Shown: in pieces, positions 1 through 12,753 of the stretch | How positions within the stretch are numbered: position 1 is the first letter of the stretch | Layout: each line of letters opens with the position of its first letter | Assembly (NCBI RefSeq): GCF_000220395.1 | Contig: NW_004086136.1 | Coordinates: 110,814-174,813, forward strand | Direction of reading: 5' to 3' | Length of the DNA: 64,000 nucleotides | From: Ichthyophthirius multifiliis | Taxonomy: Eukaryota > Ciliophora > Oligohymenophorea > Hymenostomatida | Notes under the pieces: generated by a model | What the model saw: the letters and a program-made list of their open reading frames with translations, nothing else | Databases searched by the model: none | What the model was told of the DNA's origin: nothing | Position numbers and translations under genes: made by a program

Positions 1-1864
1 ATATTATATTGTTATTTTTAAATATAATTATTAATCTTAATATTACATCAAATCATTTAAAAACAATCTAAATAATTAAAGAGATAATTTTTTAAATTAA
101 TATACCTATAAAAATAGTAGTAATATAAAAATAAATAAACTAATGATACTAAACTAGTATAAATAAGACTTAAATCGATAGAATCTATAATTAAATTTAA
201 AAGAAGTTTTTAAAGAATTCTTTGAAAATAATAGAAAGGTAAAATAATGGTAAGAAATGATAATTAATATAAACTAATTTAATTTTCAATAAAAAAATTA
301 ATTAGTTAATTATTAATTTATAAATGGAGAAATCTAAAAAGAATAAACAGAGAAATAAATAGTTTATACTTACAAGATAAATGTTATAGTTTTATAAGAT
401 AATATAATTAAAATATAAAAAGATCGAGAATAAAATAAAAAATAAATTATTTTATAATATGATAAAATAAAATTAAATTAAAAAATTAAAAAATAATATT
501 TGTATTAATTATTAGATTTTTATTTTTTGGGATTTTTGAATGCTATATTTATATTTTTAAGTTTATAGTATTTATTAATTTTATTTTTCTTAATTTATTT
601 ATATTAATTTTTAATTTATTTCAAAATAATTACTTTATTATATATTTTTTTTCTTATATATTTATAATTTTATGTTTTTTATATTATATATATATTTTTT
701 TTTTCAGTTATATTAAAATCAACAATTATTATTAAATAAATTTAATTTAATTTATAATTTTTTTAAAAATCTATTTTATTTATTAGTAAAATATTTTTAT
801 TTTTTTTAAGAAAAAATAAAAAAACTATATATATTTCTTTCAAATATAATTAATCTAAATGAAAGACTAATAATAAAAGAATATAAATAAAAATAATATA
901 TTTTTTATTAAATTATAAAGGAGTATTTAAAAATATTTTTAATTTAATTTTATTTCTAATTTTTATTTCTGTATTTATAGTTATTTTAGATTTAATTATA
1001 AATTTTTAAAACATAAATATTTAATAAATATATATAAAAGTTTATTAAAGGTATAATTTATTAAATTTTTCTTTATATAGAATATTATTATAGTAATTTT
1101 ATTAAACTTTAAAAATAAATGTAAATTTTATTAAATAATAATATAAATAATTTTAATAATAGATTTGCGTTTTTATTTAAATTAATTTAAAACAAACTTT
1201 ATTTTAAAAAACATAAATTATTAAAAATTAAAAAAATATGTCTAAAAAAATATTTAATTTCATTAATTTAAATTATTTTAAATTAAATATTTTTTAAAAA
1301 TAATAATTTTTTTTTATTTTTAATTAAAAAAAATATATAGCTATATATAATTAAAATTAAAAAAAAATATTATTAAAAATTAATAAAATTAATATAATTA
1401 ATATTAACCTCAAAAATAATTATTATAAAATATTAAATCTAATAATAAATATATAAAAATAATTTAACTTACATAAATAAAAAAAAAAAATTAATATTTT
1501 TAAAAATATTATATTAAAAATACTTATAAATATTTAAAATAAAAAAATAAAATGCTTTGTCATTGTTTTTTTTTATAATTTTAAATTATAATTTTATTTC
1601 TCAATTATAAAAATTATTTAAATCAATAATTTTTTCATTTTAATATAATAATATTATAGAACACTTTATATTTTTCATTTTACACTAACTATATAGGATA
1701 CAAGTAAAAAAAATATAAAAACAAAAACAAAATAATTATTAAATAAATATATATATAAAAAATAAAAATAACAAATATAAATTAGAAAAAAACAGGTATA
1801 AATAAATTATTTCATTTAACATTCTTAAATATTTAATATAAAAATTCTAAAAATAAAAACAAAT
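1..1864. other. A/T-rich intergenic stretch
   Basis: Almost pure A/T with scattered short TA runs. No reading frame with protein-like composition was found on either strand using TGA as the only stop. It probably holds the upstream region of the gene beginning at 1865. Confidence 0.6.
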
Positions 1865-3116
1865 ATGGTTAAAAAAGAATTTAATTCTCCAAAAATAAGC
1901 TACCTATCTAGAAAAACAAGATCTTCAACTCAAAATAATGTACAAAAAATATAAAACTAAAATAATAATTTGAATCATTTGAAAAAAAATTAACTTAATT
2001 AAAAATATAAAAAAGAGAAATACTTAATTTTTGATAATAATATAAAATAAACCTATTTAGAGGTAATATAAAATATTTAAATATAAAAAAATTATATTTT
2101 AATTTGAATTTTTATTTTGCTTTGAAAAAACATTCTTAATATAAATAAAATTTATAGTAATATATATATATAAATATAAACATTTATATATAAAAAAAAC
2201 TAATTAAATTAAAAGAAAAAAAAAATTAATAAAAATAAAAAAAAATAAAGAAAAAAAAAATAAAAAATAAAAATCAAATAAGAAAAAAAAATAACAATTA
2301 AAAATTATTAACTTTAAAAATTATTTAAAATTTAAATAATTTATATGTATAAATTTTAAAATAAATATATTATAAATATATATTTATTAAATATAAATAT
2401 TTATATATTTATATTTTTATATATTAATATATTTTTATATTTATATATTTTTATAAATATTAGGATATAAACTAAGAATCATTATTTTCAGATAATGAAT
2501 CTACTGCTTCTTATAGATATTTTACACGATCTATAACAAAAGTTAAATAGGAAAATTTTGAAAAAATAAACTCATCACTTTTATAATCAAATCTTCATTC
2601 TTAAATTTAATTAAATTTATAATATAAATACGTAAAATTATATGTTATATTTATTTTGTATATTTAAATATATAAAATTTAATAATAAATATATTTATTA
2701 AAATATATTATTTTTCAATTATAAATGAAATAATAGTAAATATACATGTGAATATATTTATATTGTTTTTCTAATTTTTTATTAATTATATTTTATTTTC
2801 TATTTTTAGAATATAATGAGATTTCAAAATAATATAAGGAAAAAAACATATAGGATTTATTGTTTTGATGAAAAAGATTTAAAAATTGCTTAAGATTTCA
2901 AAGATAAAATCATATATAACGTAAAAATTAAAAATCTTTAATTAATTATTTATTATATAATATAAAATTTAAATCTTATAATAATATAAGGAATAAGATG
3001 AAGATAAAGAAAGTGATTATGAATAAGTAAAAAACGGAATTAGATATGTATAAAAATCTCTATTACAAGCTGTAGAATAAGAAAAATTATAAATATAATA
3101 AATACAATAAAACTGA
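1865..3116 (+). CDS. Unrecognised 4-exon protein
   Basis: I do not recognise a family. Exons read 1865-2062, 2464-2631, 2810-2920 and 2991-3116, with introns 2063-2463, 2632-2809 and 2921-2990, all GT..AG and all in phase 0. The protein, about 200 aa, starts MVKKEFNSPKISYLSRKTRS and ends in a glutamine-rich helical tail (KSLLQAVEQEKLQ...) before TGA. It has a serine/arginine-rich basic N-terminus, a short middle segment with RIYCFDEKDLKIAQDF, and an acidic stretch EQDEDKESDYEQ. No membrane segment or signal peptide is visible. Many glutamines are TAA/TAG. The first intron, 401 nt, is unusually long for this window and is filled with TA-type repeats. That the gene is real is supported by three in-phase introns and a codon composition unlike the flanks; its function is unknown. 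Confidence 0.6.
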
Positions 3117-4970
3117 AAATATTAAATTATATTATTTTTTATATATTTATTAATTTCATTTTTGAAAAAAAATTAAATAATAAGAATAAATAAAAAATGA
3201 TTTACTATTATAAATATATTTTTTTATATTTTTATTAAATAATTATTTTTATTTAATGTAAATAATAAAAAAAAAATGTATATATATATATAAATAATAC
3301 AAACATATATTTATTTGAGAATTTATATTACAAAAAATATAATAGTATATTTTATTATTTAATATATATTCTTTTTGTTTTGTATATTAAATTTATTTAA
3401 TATATTAAATTTTTTATATTATTTATATAAATTAATTTTATTTTTTTATATATATTTAAATTAATAATTCATTATATAAATATTTATTATTAAATTATTG
3501 ATAATATTATATTTTTTATTCCATTTTTTTTTTTAATATTTTTACTTACATATATTTTTTGTTATATAAATTTTTTATAATTTTTTTTATTATAATAATT
3601 TTTAAATTTCTTTTTATTTTTTATTTTTATATTAAATTCCACATTTATATGCTTTATTTATATATTTTTTTTTTATTTATATAGTTGTATGCTATTACCT
3701 TTAAATTTTTGAAAATATTAATAATAAATTATAAAATACTTTTTTTAAAAAAATTATATTATTCTATATAAAATAATTTGTTAATACTAATATAAATAAT
3801 GTAAATATTGTATTTTAGTTATATAAATATTCGTAATTACATTTTAATAAAAAATTATATATAATGTAAAAAATTTTATTTATAAAGAATAAATATGATT
3901 TATATGTAATTATAATTTTTTTCTATTCTTGATATAATATTTATAATGCATTTTGTTTATATAGATTATGAATTGTAAAAATTTTATTCTATAAATTTTT
4001 TAATAATTTTTATATGCTCTATACAGTATAATAATATTAATTAAATATCAAATAATTTTAATTTATTGTTACAAAGATTTTACAGCAAAGTAAATATTTA
4101 TAATAAATGTATATTTTATAAATATTCGATAAGATAAAATATATTTTGTTGTTTCAAATGTATAGTTATTTTTATAAAAAGTTATTAATATTTTATAAAA
4201 CATATACTTATATGCTTTTATAAATTACTATTTTTATTATTATATTAATTTGGAAAAAAAAATTAAAATAAAATATAAATAATAAAGAATATTATTTTTT
4301 TATTAAGATTATTTTTAAAAATATTAAATTTTATCATTTAAGTAAATATTACTAATTAAAAGTTAAAAATAGAAGTAATAAAATTAAAAATTTATAATAT
4401 ATTATCAAATAAAGTTTTAAATAATAATGATTTTTATAAATATTACATTCATTATTTAAAATTATATATTTTAGTAAATTTATAAAAAATTTACAATTTT
4501 TATTTTATTTTACTTAATTTATATATATTTTATGTATAATAATAATATTAAAATAATAAAGTCTTAATATAGAATATTTATATTATATCATTATAAATAT
4601 TTAATTAATATAAATAATTTAAATTATATATTTTTTTTTTTATAAAATAAAAAAAGTTAATAAAATTTTAAACTTATATTAAAAATTATAATTATTATTT
4701 TAATTAATAATAATAAAATACTATATATAATTAAATTTTATAATATTTTTTATTTTTAGTATTTCAATTGATTTAAAAAAAAAATATATATATAAAAATT
4801 AAAAAAAAAAAAAAGATTAATCTATCTATATTATAATTATAAAAAATAAAAATCCCTTATCCAAAATAATAAAGTTATAAATTTAAATTAATAAAATAAT
4901 AATAATAAAAAAATAAATACAAATACATTTATTTTTTTATTTTTTTTTAAAAAATAAAATAAAACAAAAA
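3117..4970. other. A/T-rich intergenic stretch
   Basis: Nearly all A and T, with many short TA runs. I see no coding frame, RNA gene or clear repeat unit here. Confidence 0.6.
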
Positions 4971-6425
4971 ATGAATATAGATCTTTTCGAAAACATATTA
5001 AGAGATTTCTTCAATTTCTAATCCAAACTAGAAAACCTTTAATTAAATTATACAGACCAATACATATAAAGGCGATAAAAATACGAAAAAGAATACATTC
5101 CCAACCTCACAGAAATCAAAGAACTATATTAAGCTGAAGAAAATGCAATTCAAATAACTAAATATATTGATAATTTCAGCTAAAACCTATTAGAATTATA
5201 TACTTATTTTAAAATAATATAGAATAAGTTGATTAAATAATGTAAATAACAAAATAGGAATAACATTAATATTAAGTATATATTATATATCTATTATTAT
5301 TATTATTTATTTGTATATTTTAATAGTAATAAATATAAGATATCTAATAATCATTTATAAACCTTTAATAAGAAAAAGATCAAATTGAGAAATAATTATT
5401 TGAAAATTAAGATAAATAAGATGAATAAACAGCTCAAATAAATCATTTAAATAAGCTCATTTTACATTATTAAAATGAAATATAGGTTTTATAAAATACT
5501 AAATAAAATATTCATCTAGAAAAAAAACTTATTCAAGTTCTTTTCTGTAATAAAATGATGAAATTTATCAAAAAGAGGAGACTAATTAGTAATAACTTAC
5601 AAAATTAGAACAAAAAACACTCTAAAATGAAAATTATATTGAAAAAAAAGAAGAATAAGAAGAAAAGGAAGAAAAAGAAGAATAATAATAATAATATAAA
5701 TGTACTGTTTGTATTACCAAAGATGAAGATAATCATAATTTAAAATAAAAAAACAATCATTTGATTTACTAAAAAAATGAATTAGAAATCAAATATTTAA
5801 ATCTTTAAAAAGAAAACGAATTAAATTTATAAAAAATAGCTTTAATATAATAAGAAAAGGAATATTTAATTAAAACTAAATAATAATTAATTAAATAATT
5901 AAAAGAAAATATATTCCAAAATTCAATAAATGATAAAAAAATTAAGAAAGGAATATAAATAGTTAGGAAGATTTAGATAAAATATAATATAAAAATGATA
6001 AGAAATATAGTTTATTTAATGAATTGAGTAAAATAAAGACACAAAAAAAAGAAAAATATACAAAAATTAATAATAATTATGAAAATAGTTCTTCAATGTT
6101 TTCTCCATTTTAAAATTCAAGGTAAAGTAGTAACATTAAATTTTTATAATAAGCTATTATTATTAATGATTTTACAGCAGTTATAGAATAAAATAATTCT
6201 TAAGAATAAAATAATATAGAAAATATATAAGAATGCAAAAAAAAAGAAAAATTATATTAAGATAACTTATTGTAATAATAATAGGAAAATATTAATATAA
6301 AAACTGGAAATATTCAAAATTCAAAATAGAAAAGATGGTATGATTTTTTAACAAAATAAATAATTCTATTTATTTTAGTACCTCTTAGCTTAGTTATTAA
6401 TACTAAAAATTTTAATAAAGAGTGA
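4971..6425 (+). CDS. Coiled-coil protein with Cys/His cluster and C-terminal TM segment
   Basis: Family not recognised. It starts MNIDLFENILRDFFNFQ and is mostly coiled coil. A probable intron lies at 5276-5326. In the middle is KCTVCITKDEDNHNLKQKNNH, spaced like a CCHH metal site. Near the C-terminus a hydrophobic segment (IILFILVPLSLVI) follows RWYDFLTKQ, suggesting a tail-anchored membrane protein. The stop is TGA 6423-6425. Two frame breaks occur: one by the A8 run at 5520-5527 and one by the A7 run at 5935-5941. Adding one A in each restores a continuous coiled-coil frame, so I think these are miscalls. The phase of the intron also does not fit perfectly. About 480 aa if read through. 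Confidence 0.6.
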
Positions 6426-6641
6426 AATTTTGTATTGAAAATGCATTATAAAACATTATCTGCAATTTTTTGATAGTTTATATAAAAAAAAAAAAATATT
6501 TTTTTATTTTATATACTATTGTATAAAGGAAAAAAATATTTAATTAGGCATTTTACAATATAATATGAAAAAATAATATACATATATAAATCTATATATA
6601 GATATAAATCTATATATATATATATATATATTTTTATATTT

Positions 6642-6662
6642 NNNNNNNNNNNNNNNNNNNNN
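6642..6662. other. Assembly gap (21 Ns)
   Basis: A run of 21 N between a TA microsatellite (about 6601-6632) and the 3' end of the reverse-strand TTL-like gene. The repeat flanking it explains why assembly failed here. Confidence 0.98.
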
Positions 6663-6673
6663 GATTTATAGCA

Positions 6674-8982
6674 TCATAATAAAAAAAATATTTTATTAAA
6701 AAAATTATTAAAGATAAGAAATTAAGAAATTTATTATAACAAAATATAATATATATTTTCATATTATTTAATTAGTATAAAAATCTATTTTTATTTTCTT
6801 GTTAATTATTTGATTACTAAAAATCTAAAAATTATAATATAAAATATAGATTTTTTTATTTTAAATAAAATACCCTAAGAATATTTCTAAATTAATAATT
6901 CACCATAAGTATTTTAATCAAATACAATTTCAAATTTATTAAATTCATATAAACTAACTATGATATTCTCCTTCTTCATAAAACTGTTAATATCACCAGG
7001 TGGTGGAAACAGAGGATCAATTGCAATCTAAAAAACATTTTCAATCAAAAGAGGTATTAATTTAGATTACAAGTGGCAACATATACTAAGACTAGGATTA
7101 GAATTTATTTCTAAAAGCCAAGGTTTATATTAACTGTCAATAATAAAATCTAAACCGAAAAGCTTAAATTACAAAAATATAAAAATATAATATAAATATA
7201 TAAAACTTAAAATATATTTATATTTATATAATATAAAAGATAAAAAAAGATATATAAATATTTATACAAATAAATATATATATAGATATTATTAATTAAT
7301 ATATATATATATATAAAAATTTAAATATATTTTTAGTAAAATATAAATATTAATATATATATATAAATAATTTTATTTATAAATATTCAAAAGTATTTAT
7401 ATATATTAATATCTAATTATTATATTAAAATATTTATATATCTTAATAAAAAAATATATATATATAAATTATAAAATTAAAATATATTTATATAAAATAC
7501 TTCAAAACAATAACTTTTTTATTTTTTGAATTTAAAGTATAATTTTCTATAAATAAAGCCTCTATACAATCTTTTGCTATTTTTTTTAAATTAGGATATA
7601 TATTTTCATAAAAAACATCTTATTTTTTATAATGTTTTTTTAATATAATCGTCTAAATCATCAAATGAAATTTTGTTTCCATTTTCAAATTTCCCAAAGC
7701 TTTCAGAATTTTTTTAAACCGCTTCATTCGTTAAATGAATTAATTTATTTTCAATATTTTCAAGATTGAATTCTTCAACAGAAGTCCTTATATATCCTTC
7801 TTAAAACCAATAACCCTTCCATACATTATTAATATAAGTTATTAATATATAACATCTTATATCAAACTTTCTTTTTCATATAAAAGTGGTTTTTCTATAT
7901 ATTTTTAAATTATTAAGCTTCCCTTATATTCATTTTTTCCTATAATTTTTTCTATTTCTTCTAACTTTTGACTAATTTTAATTCCATTTCCTTTATTTGA
8001 ACTTTCTCCTGGCTTAACTATCCATATATTTTTTCCTTTTTATGTATTAAAATATTTTTAAAAAGACTAAAATTCATTTTTTTTCTGTCCATTTTTTATA
8101 CAAAAGCTTAAAGGAATAAAATCAAAAGGATTTTCTTATTTCAAACTATAAAATTTTTTTAAAGTTTTTAAAAGATTTTTTTTATTTGCTAATAAAAAAT
8201 TATTCTCCAAATGATTATGTAAATTAATTTTTTAAGCTTTTTTTTGATTAATTTTTATATTTTTTTCCATAAAAAAATCTTCATTTGGAATTTAATAATA
8301 TTTATAAAAAACAGGAAATTTTAAATTTATATTTCCTGTTAAATTTTTTATTTAAATTTTTATATTTTCTTAATTTTCTTTTTTTATTTTAAAAGTTTCT
8401 TCTTTTTTTATATTTTTTTCATATATTTTTTAACTTTTTTCATCTTTTTATTTAACTTCTTCTTCTTCTTCATTTATTTCGAGCTTTTTTTCACTTTTTT
8501 TATCTTTTTATTTATAAAAATTTCTTTGTTTTATTTCTGTCCATATAAGATTTGTTTTTTTATTATTCTTTTCTATTAAAGACCACCAAAATCTATATTT
8601 TTTATTATTATTTTAGAATTTATTAATATTTACCTTTTTTTTAAGCAAGTTCTAATCAATACATCATTATTTCCTTTAGGAATATATGCTTTGTAAATTT
8701 AAAAAGAATCCATTTATTATTAAATATATATATTATTTTATATATTAAGCATTCTATGAGGATCTATATACATTATTAATTTATAATAAAATTCATTTTT
8801 TTTATTATTTTCTTCATTATTATTATCTGAATAAACCTTTTTTTAAAACATTTTGATAGTTTTAATTTAAGTTAAATCTGTAGTTTGAAATTTTTAAAAA
8901 ATTTTTAATCTTGGAAGACTATAATTTTAGTTTTAAATTGATTTTTTTTTTAATTATTATTCTAAATTTTAGAGTTTTTCAT
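6674..8982 (-). CDS. Tubulin-tyrosine-ligase-like (TTLL) enzyme
   Basis: An ATP-dependent ligase of the TTL family, which adds amino acids (tyrosine, glutamate or glycine) to tubulin tails on microtubules and cilia. Which amino acid is not clear. Motifs in order: IPKGNNDVLIRTCLKKR, FWWSL after a 41-nt intron (8593-8633), NHLENNFLLANK, WIVKPGESSNKGNGI (ATP-grasp), LIIQKYIEKPLLYE then RKFDIRCY, IHLTNEA, FENIYPNLKK-like, CFE, LFGLDFIIDS and KPWLLEINSNPSL. A 338-nt intron (7163-7500) lies between CFE and LFGLDF. Frame breaks at T-runs 8942-8951, 7872-7876 and 7515-7520 are each cured by one extra A on the coding strand; another at about 7622-7650 needs one fewer. The conserved YEKRKFDIR motif spans one of these breaks, which argues for a sequencing error. 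The last 70 or so codons to TGA at 6674 are A/T-rich and may be partly non-coding. Confidence 0.88.
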
Positions 8983-9408
8983 TGTTTTAGAAAGGTTTAG
9001 TATATTTAATTTAACTTTTTTATTTTATTTATATTTTTTGGTTTATAAATTATATATCACCTTCTTAAAATTTATTTAATTTTAACATATTTAATATTTT
9101 TACTTTTTAAATTTTTTATTAGATTGAAATAAATATTTGATAATTTAATTAATTAACTTAAATAGATTACATAGATAAATAAAATTAAACAAAATATAAT
9201 AACATTATAATTATAAATTTATATTTTAAAACTAATAAAAAATATATATATAATTATATATAAATATATATAAATATATATATATATTTATATATTTATT
9301 TAAATATTAATATTAATTTTTTATATATTGTTATATCAAAAAAATTATTTTTAAAAAAACACAAGATATATTATACTTATTTTTTAAAACATAATATTAA
9401 ACAAAAAA
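8983..9408. other. Divergent intergenic region
   Basis: A/T-rich spacer between two genes that are transcribed away from each other (TTL-like leftward, OB-fold protein rightward). It presumably holds both promoters. It contains TA/TAAA-type low-complexity DNA at about 9240-9300 and nothing else I can identify. Confidence 0.55.
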
Positions 9409-11009
9409 ATGTAAAATATTCATTTAAGTAAAATAAAAATACAGTTTAATATAATAATATTTTTTTTTAAAAAATATTTAATTTTAAAAGCTAAATTATC
9501 TGAATTAAATTATAACGGCAAATATCAAAAAAACATTTCTTTGATTGTAAAAGTGATTAAAATATAAAAACTTTAATTTAAAAAATAATATATATTTTAA
9601 AGATAATAACAGTTCAAATATTACCCAGATAAAATGATTTTTTAAACATAAAGGGATAATTAGCTGACTAAACAGGTTATTTGAACTATATATTATACTA
9701 ATAGAAAAATGAAAGGAACCAGGAATATCTTTAAACGATTGAATCAGGAAGAATTTTTAAATTAATAAATGTAAGTTTAGAAAACTATGTAGATAGTCAT
9801 AGGATATTTATAGAAAAAGACTCTTAAATCATTTTATAAGAAGTACACTATAAATTCAAAAAATTAAAATTTAAAATAAATTAAAAAAGGGATTAATAAT
9901 AAATATAAGAAATAACAAACTAAGATTTTTCTTAAATAAAAATTGATTATATGACCTAAAAACCTTTTTTTAATATTTCCTAAATGAAACTTTAAACATA
10001 AAACCGATATACTTTTTATGGAAAAGTAACTGATTTTGGGGAATAAGATAATTATTTTATTGGAAATGTGACTGATCCTACAGGAAATATTCGATTTGAA
10101 GTTCTCAAAATGATTATTCTTCCATAATTACAAATGATGAGATTATTATATTCAGAAATATTCAAGTAAAATTAAATTAAAAAGGTTAAAAGCAAGTAAT
10201 TTTGGATAATAATAGCAAATATGCAATTATTGATATGACAAAAGAGGAAAATAAATAAAAATATTAACTTTAAAAATACAAGAAAATAGCAATTATGAAT
10301 AAAGACAAAGAAAACTATTAAAAAAATAGTGAAAAACCTCAAAAAAATACTGAAAAAATTAAAAAGAATACTCAAAAAACTTAAAAAAAGAAAATTCAGA
10401 GAAATCTTAAATAATCCAAAATTAATAAAAAACTCATAGAAAAGAAAATTCTGAAAAAAATTAATAAAAAATAAAATAAGCTTCTTTAAATAAAATTGAA
10501 GATTTAAAACCAGGTTAAAACGGATCTAATTTTTATGGAAAAGTTAATATTTTTTTAAAAAAATATATGTTTTTATATATTTTTTTTGTTTAATAAAAAA
10601 ATAAAAAATAGATTCTTGAAATAAATGAATATTATGTATAGGTTAAACCTTAATTATATTTAAAATTTTATAAAGGAATAATTGGGGACAATACTGCTAT
10701 GATAAATTTTGATTTCTAAGAAAAAAATTAGATTATTAAAATTGGAGATATTATTTAATTTAGTAATGCTATGAATAAAGTTGATAAGACAGGCTTTCAT
10801 TTCATTAGTGTGGGTGTTTATGGAAATTATTAAATTATTTAAAAGGAAGATTATGAAGATTTGGATGTATAATTATTTTCATATATTTATATATAAATGT
10901 ATTTTTTTTTAAGATTTTAAATAAGTTTCAAGTTTAAGAAAATCAAAAAGTAAAAGAGTTATCAAAAATTTAATATAAGAAATAATTATATGAGGAGAAA
11001 TAAAATTGA
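9409..11009 (+). CDS. Protein with three OB folds (RPA/SOSS-B-like)
   Basis: Probable single-stranded nucleic-acid binding protein. Introns are 9428-9490, 10543-10611 and 10867-10913. Three OB-type segments follow one another: DFLNIKGQLADQTGYLNY near residue 55, RYTFYGKVTDFGEQDNYFIG near 180, and a C-terminal one starting IEDLKPGQNGSNFYGK and running through GIIGDNTAMINFDFQEKN, IIKIGDIIQFSNA and GFHFISVGVYGNY. The last matches the pattern of SOSS-B/hSSB proteins (IKDLKPG.., TGSI.., LIQPGDII..). A Lys/Asn/Gln linker joins folds two and three. Single missing A's at 9631-9634, 10107-10110 and 10383-10389 break the frame; adding them gives exactly 475 codons including the stop. The first intron creates the start MQNIHLTKLSELNY. 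Role in repair or telomere biology is only inference. Confidence 0.72.
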
Positions 11010-11214
11010 AAAATAAAAATATTTAATTAAAAATACATTATTATAAAGTTTTTTTTTTTTATTAAAAAAAAAAAAAAAAAAGAAAAGAAAAAAAAGAAAA
11101 GAAAAGAAAAATAAAAATTAATGTTTTATTAATATTTTTATTCCACTAATATATAAAAAAATAAATAAAAAATAACATAATAAAATAAAATATATATATA
11201 TAAAAAAAATATAC

Positions 11215-11751
11215 TCATTTTCTTAAATTTTCTCCAACTCCATTTTCCATATCGAAAATTCTATTATCTAATCCATTTAAAGTTTAAGATAAAGCCGCTT
11301 TTTCTGCTTTTAAATTATTAATTTGATTTTATATTCTACCAGATTCAGCTTTTTAATGGATAAAATGTCTCTTCATTTCATCTTCTAATCTTTTTAATTC
11401 ATTACTTAAAGTATTCTTAATATCACTATTTTTCACTTTCAATACTTATTCCAGAGTATTTTTTTCGGTTTTTAACATTTTGAAGTCTATTTTATGTTTA
11501 GACAATTAATCTGATATTAATTTTGCAGTTTCCTCTATGTTTTTTATTTTTCCCTTCAAACATGCAGGATTTTATGTTTATACTGGATATCCGTTTGCTA
11601 CTGATAAAGAACCGGTTGTAAAAGCCATTTTATCCATTTGTTTGTAAAATGTATTTTAAGTTGGTGATTTTTAATTAAACCCATTACTATTTTGTAAATG
11701 GGCATCTTTTTATCTTTGTAAAAATGTTGTACTATTTGATTGTATTTACAT
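11215..11751 (-). CDS. Small coiled-coil protein
   Basis: An intron-free frame of 178 aa with no frame breaks. It begins MQIQSNSTTFLQRQKDAHLQ. The first 75 residues are polar and low in structure. The rest is a continuous amphipathic helix rich in K, E, L and N, ending RIFDMENGVGENLRK and TGA. A stretch EDEMKRHFIHQKAESGRIQ then NNLKAEKAALSQTLNGLDNR recalls coiled-coil proteins of cilia and basal bodies, but I cannot name the family. It lies tail to tail with the OB-fold gene, 205 bp apart. Unlike its neighbours it has a relatively balanced codon use, consistent with real expression. Confidence 0.72.
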
Positions 11752-12753
11752 GATTTGCTTTATTAAATTTACAAATTGAATTTTTTTATGTTTTAATTTT
11801 AATGTTTTTTTTTTATTTAATTTTTATTTTTTAAAATTTTTTTTTTTTTTATTAAATATTAATCAAATGCTTAATTGTTACATTTTTTAAGAAATAATTT
11901 TTTTTTATAAAATGTGTGTTTTTTTTTTTATATATGAATAAATACACAAAAAAAAAAATATGTTTAAATTTATTATAGTTATCAATTAATTAATAACTGA
12001 ATAGATTTAACATTTAATCATTAACAAAATATCAAAAAAAAAAAATTCCCTATATATAATTCTACAAATTAACCCCCCCCCCCCCCCCCTCTATAAAATT
12101 TAATTTTATAAAAAAATATTTTTATAAACATTTATTATTATAAATTAATTTAAATACCTAAAAACCAATGAAATGTGGTTAAGTTATATCTAAAAAGCTA
12201 AATGATAAAATTAATATATATATAAAGTTCCTATAAAAAATAAATTCTGGTAGATTTACTTATAATATATTTTCTTGCTTTTTAACTAAACTATAATAGA
12301 ATGGTAATTTATATATTGTTAGTACTATTAACATTACTTATTTTTTTTTTGTATTTTTTAATATTCTAATTATTTTTAGTTAAATTTACTAATCGATATT
12401 ATAGTTATTGTTAGTTTTTAAATTAAATTTCAAGCTTTTTATATTATTATATTTCATATTTGACTAAATAGAACCATTAAAAATAATATAAGAAATATAA
12501 AATCTTTTAATTAATATATTTTTTATCAAAATTAATTTTATATTTTTATTTATAATATATAATATATATTAAAAAACTAAAATTAAAAAAAAAAATTTCC
12601 TTTAATAAAAAAAATTAAGTATTTTTTAAACATTAAAACTACTAAAAAAAAAAAAAAATTTAAATTAATAAAAATTACAAAAAAAAAAAATATTTTTATT
12701 TAAAAATAAAAAAAAAATACAACCATCAAAAAAAAAAAAAAAAAGAGAAATAA
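11752..12753. other. Intergenic region with poly-C tract
   Basis: Head-to-head spacer between the coiled-coil gene (leftward) and the next gene (rightward). It is A/T-rich apart from the run of 17 C at 12073-12089. Long A runs occur near 12640-12740. No coding frame was found. Confidence 0.55.
12073..12089. repeat. Poly-C/poly-G run of 17
   Basis: Seventeen consecutive C in a genome where C is rare. On the other strand this is G17, able in principle to form a G-quadruplex. It sits between two divergently transcribed genes. Confidence 0.9.

Noticed and set aside
4971-6425. Programmed +1 frameshifting to explain the frame breaks
   Set aside because: The breaks lie at A runs of different length and context in many genes, without a common slippery codon or stop; sequencing error explains them more simply.
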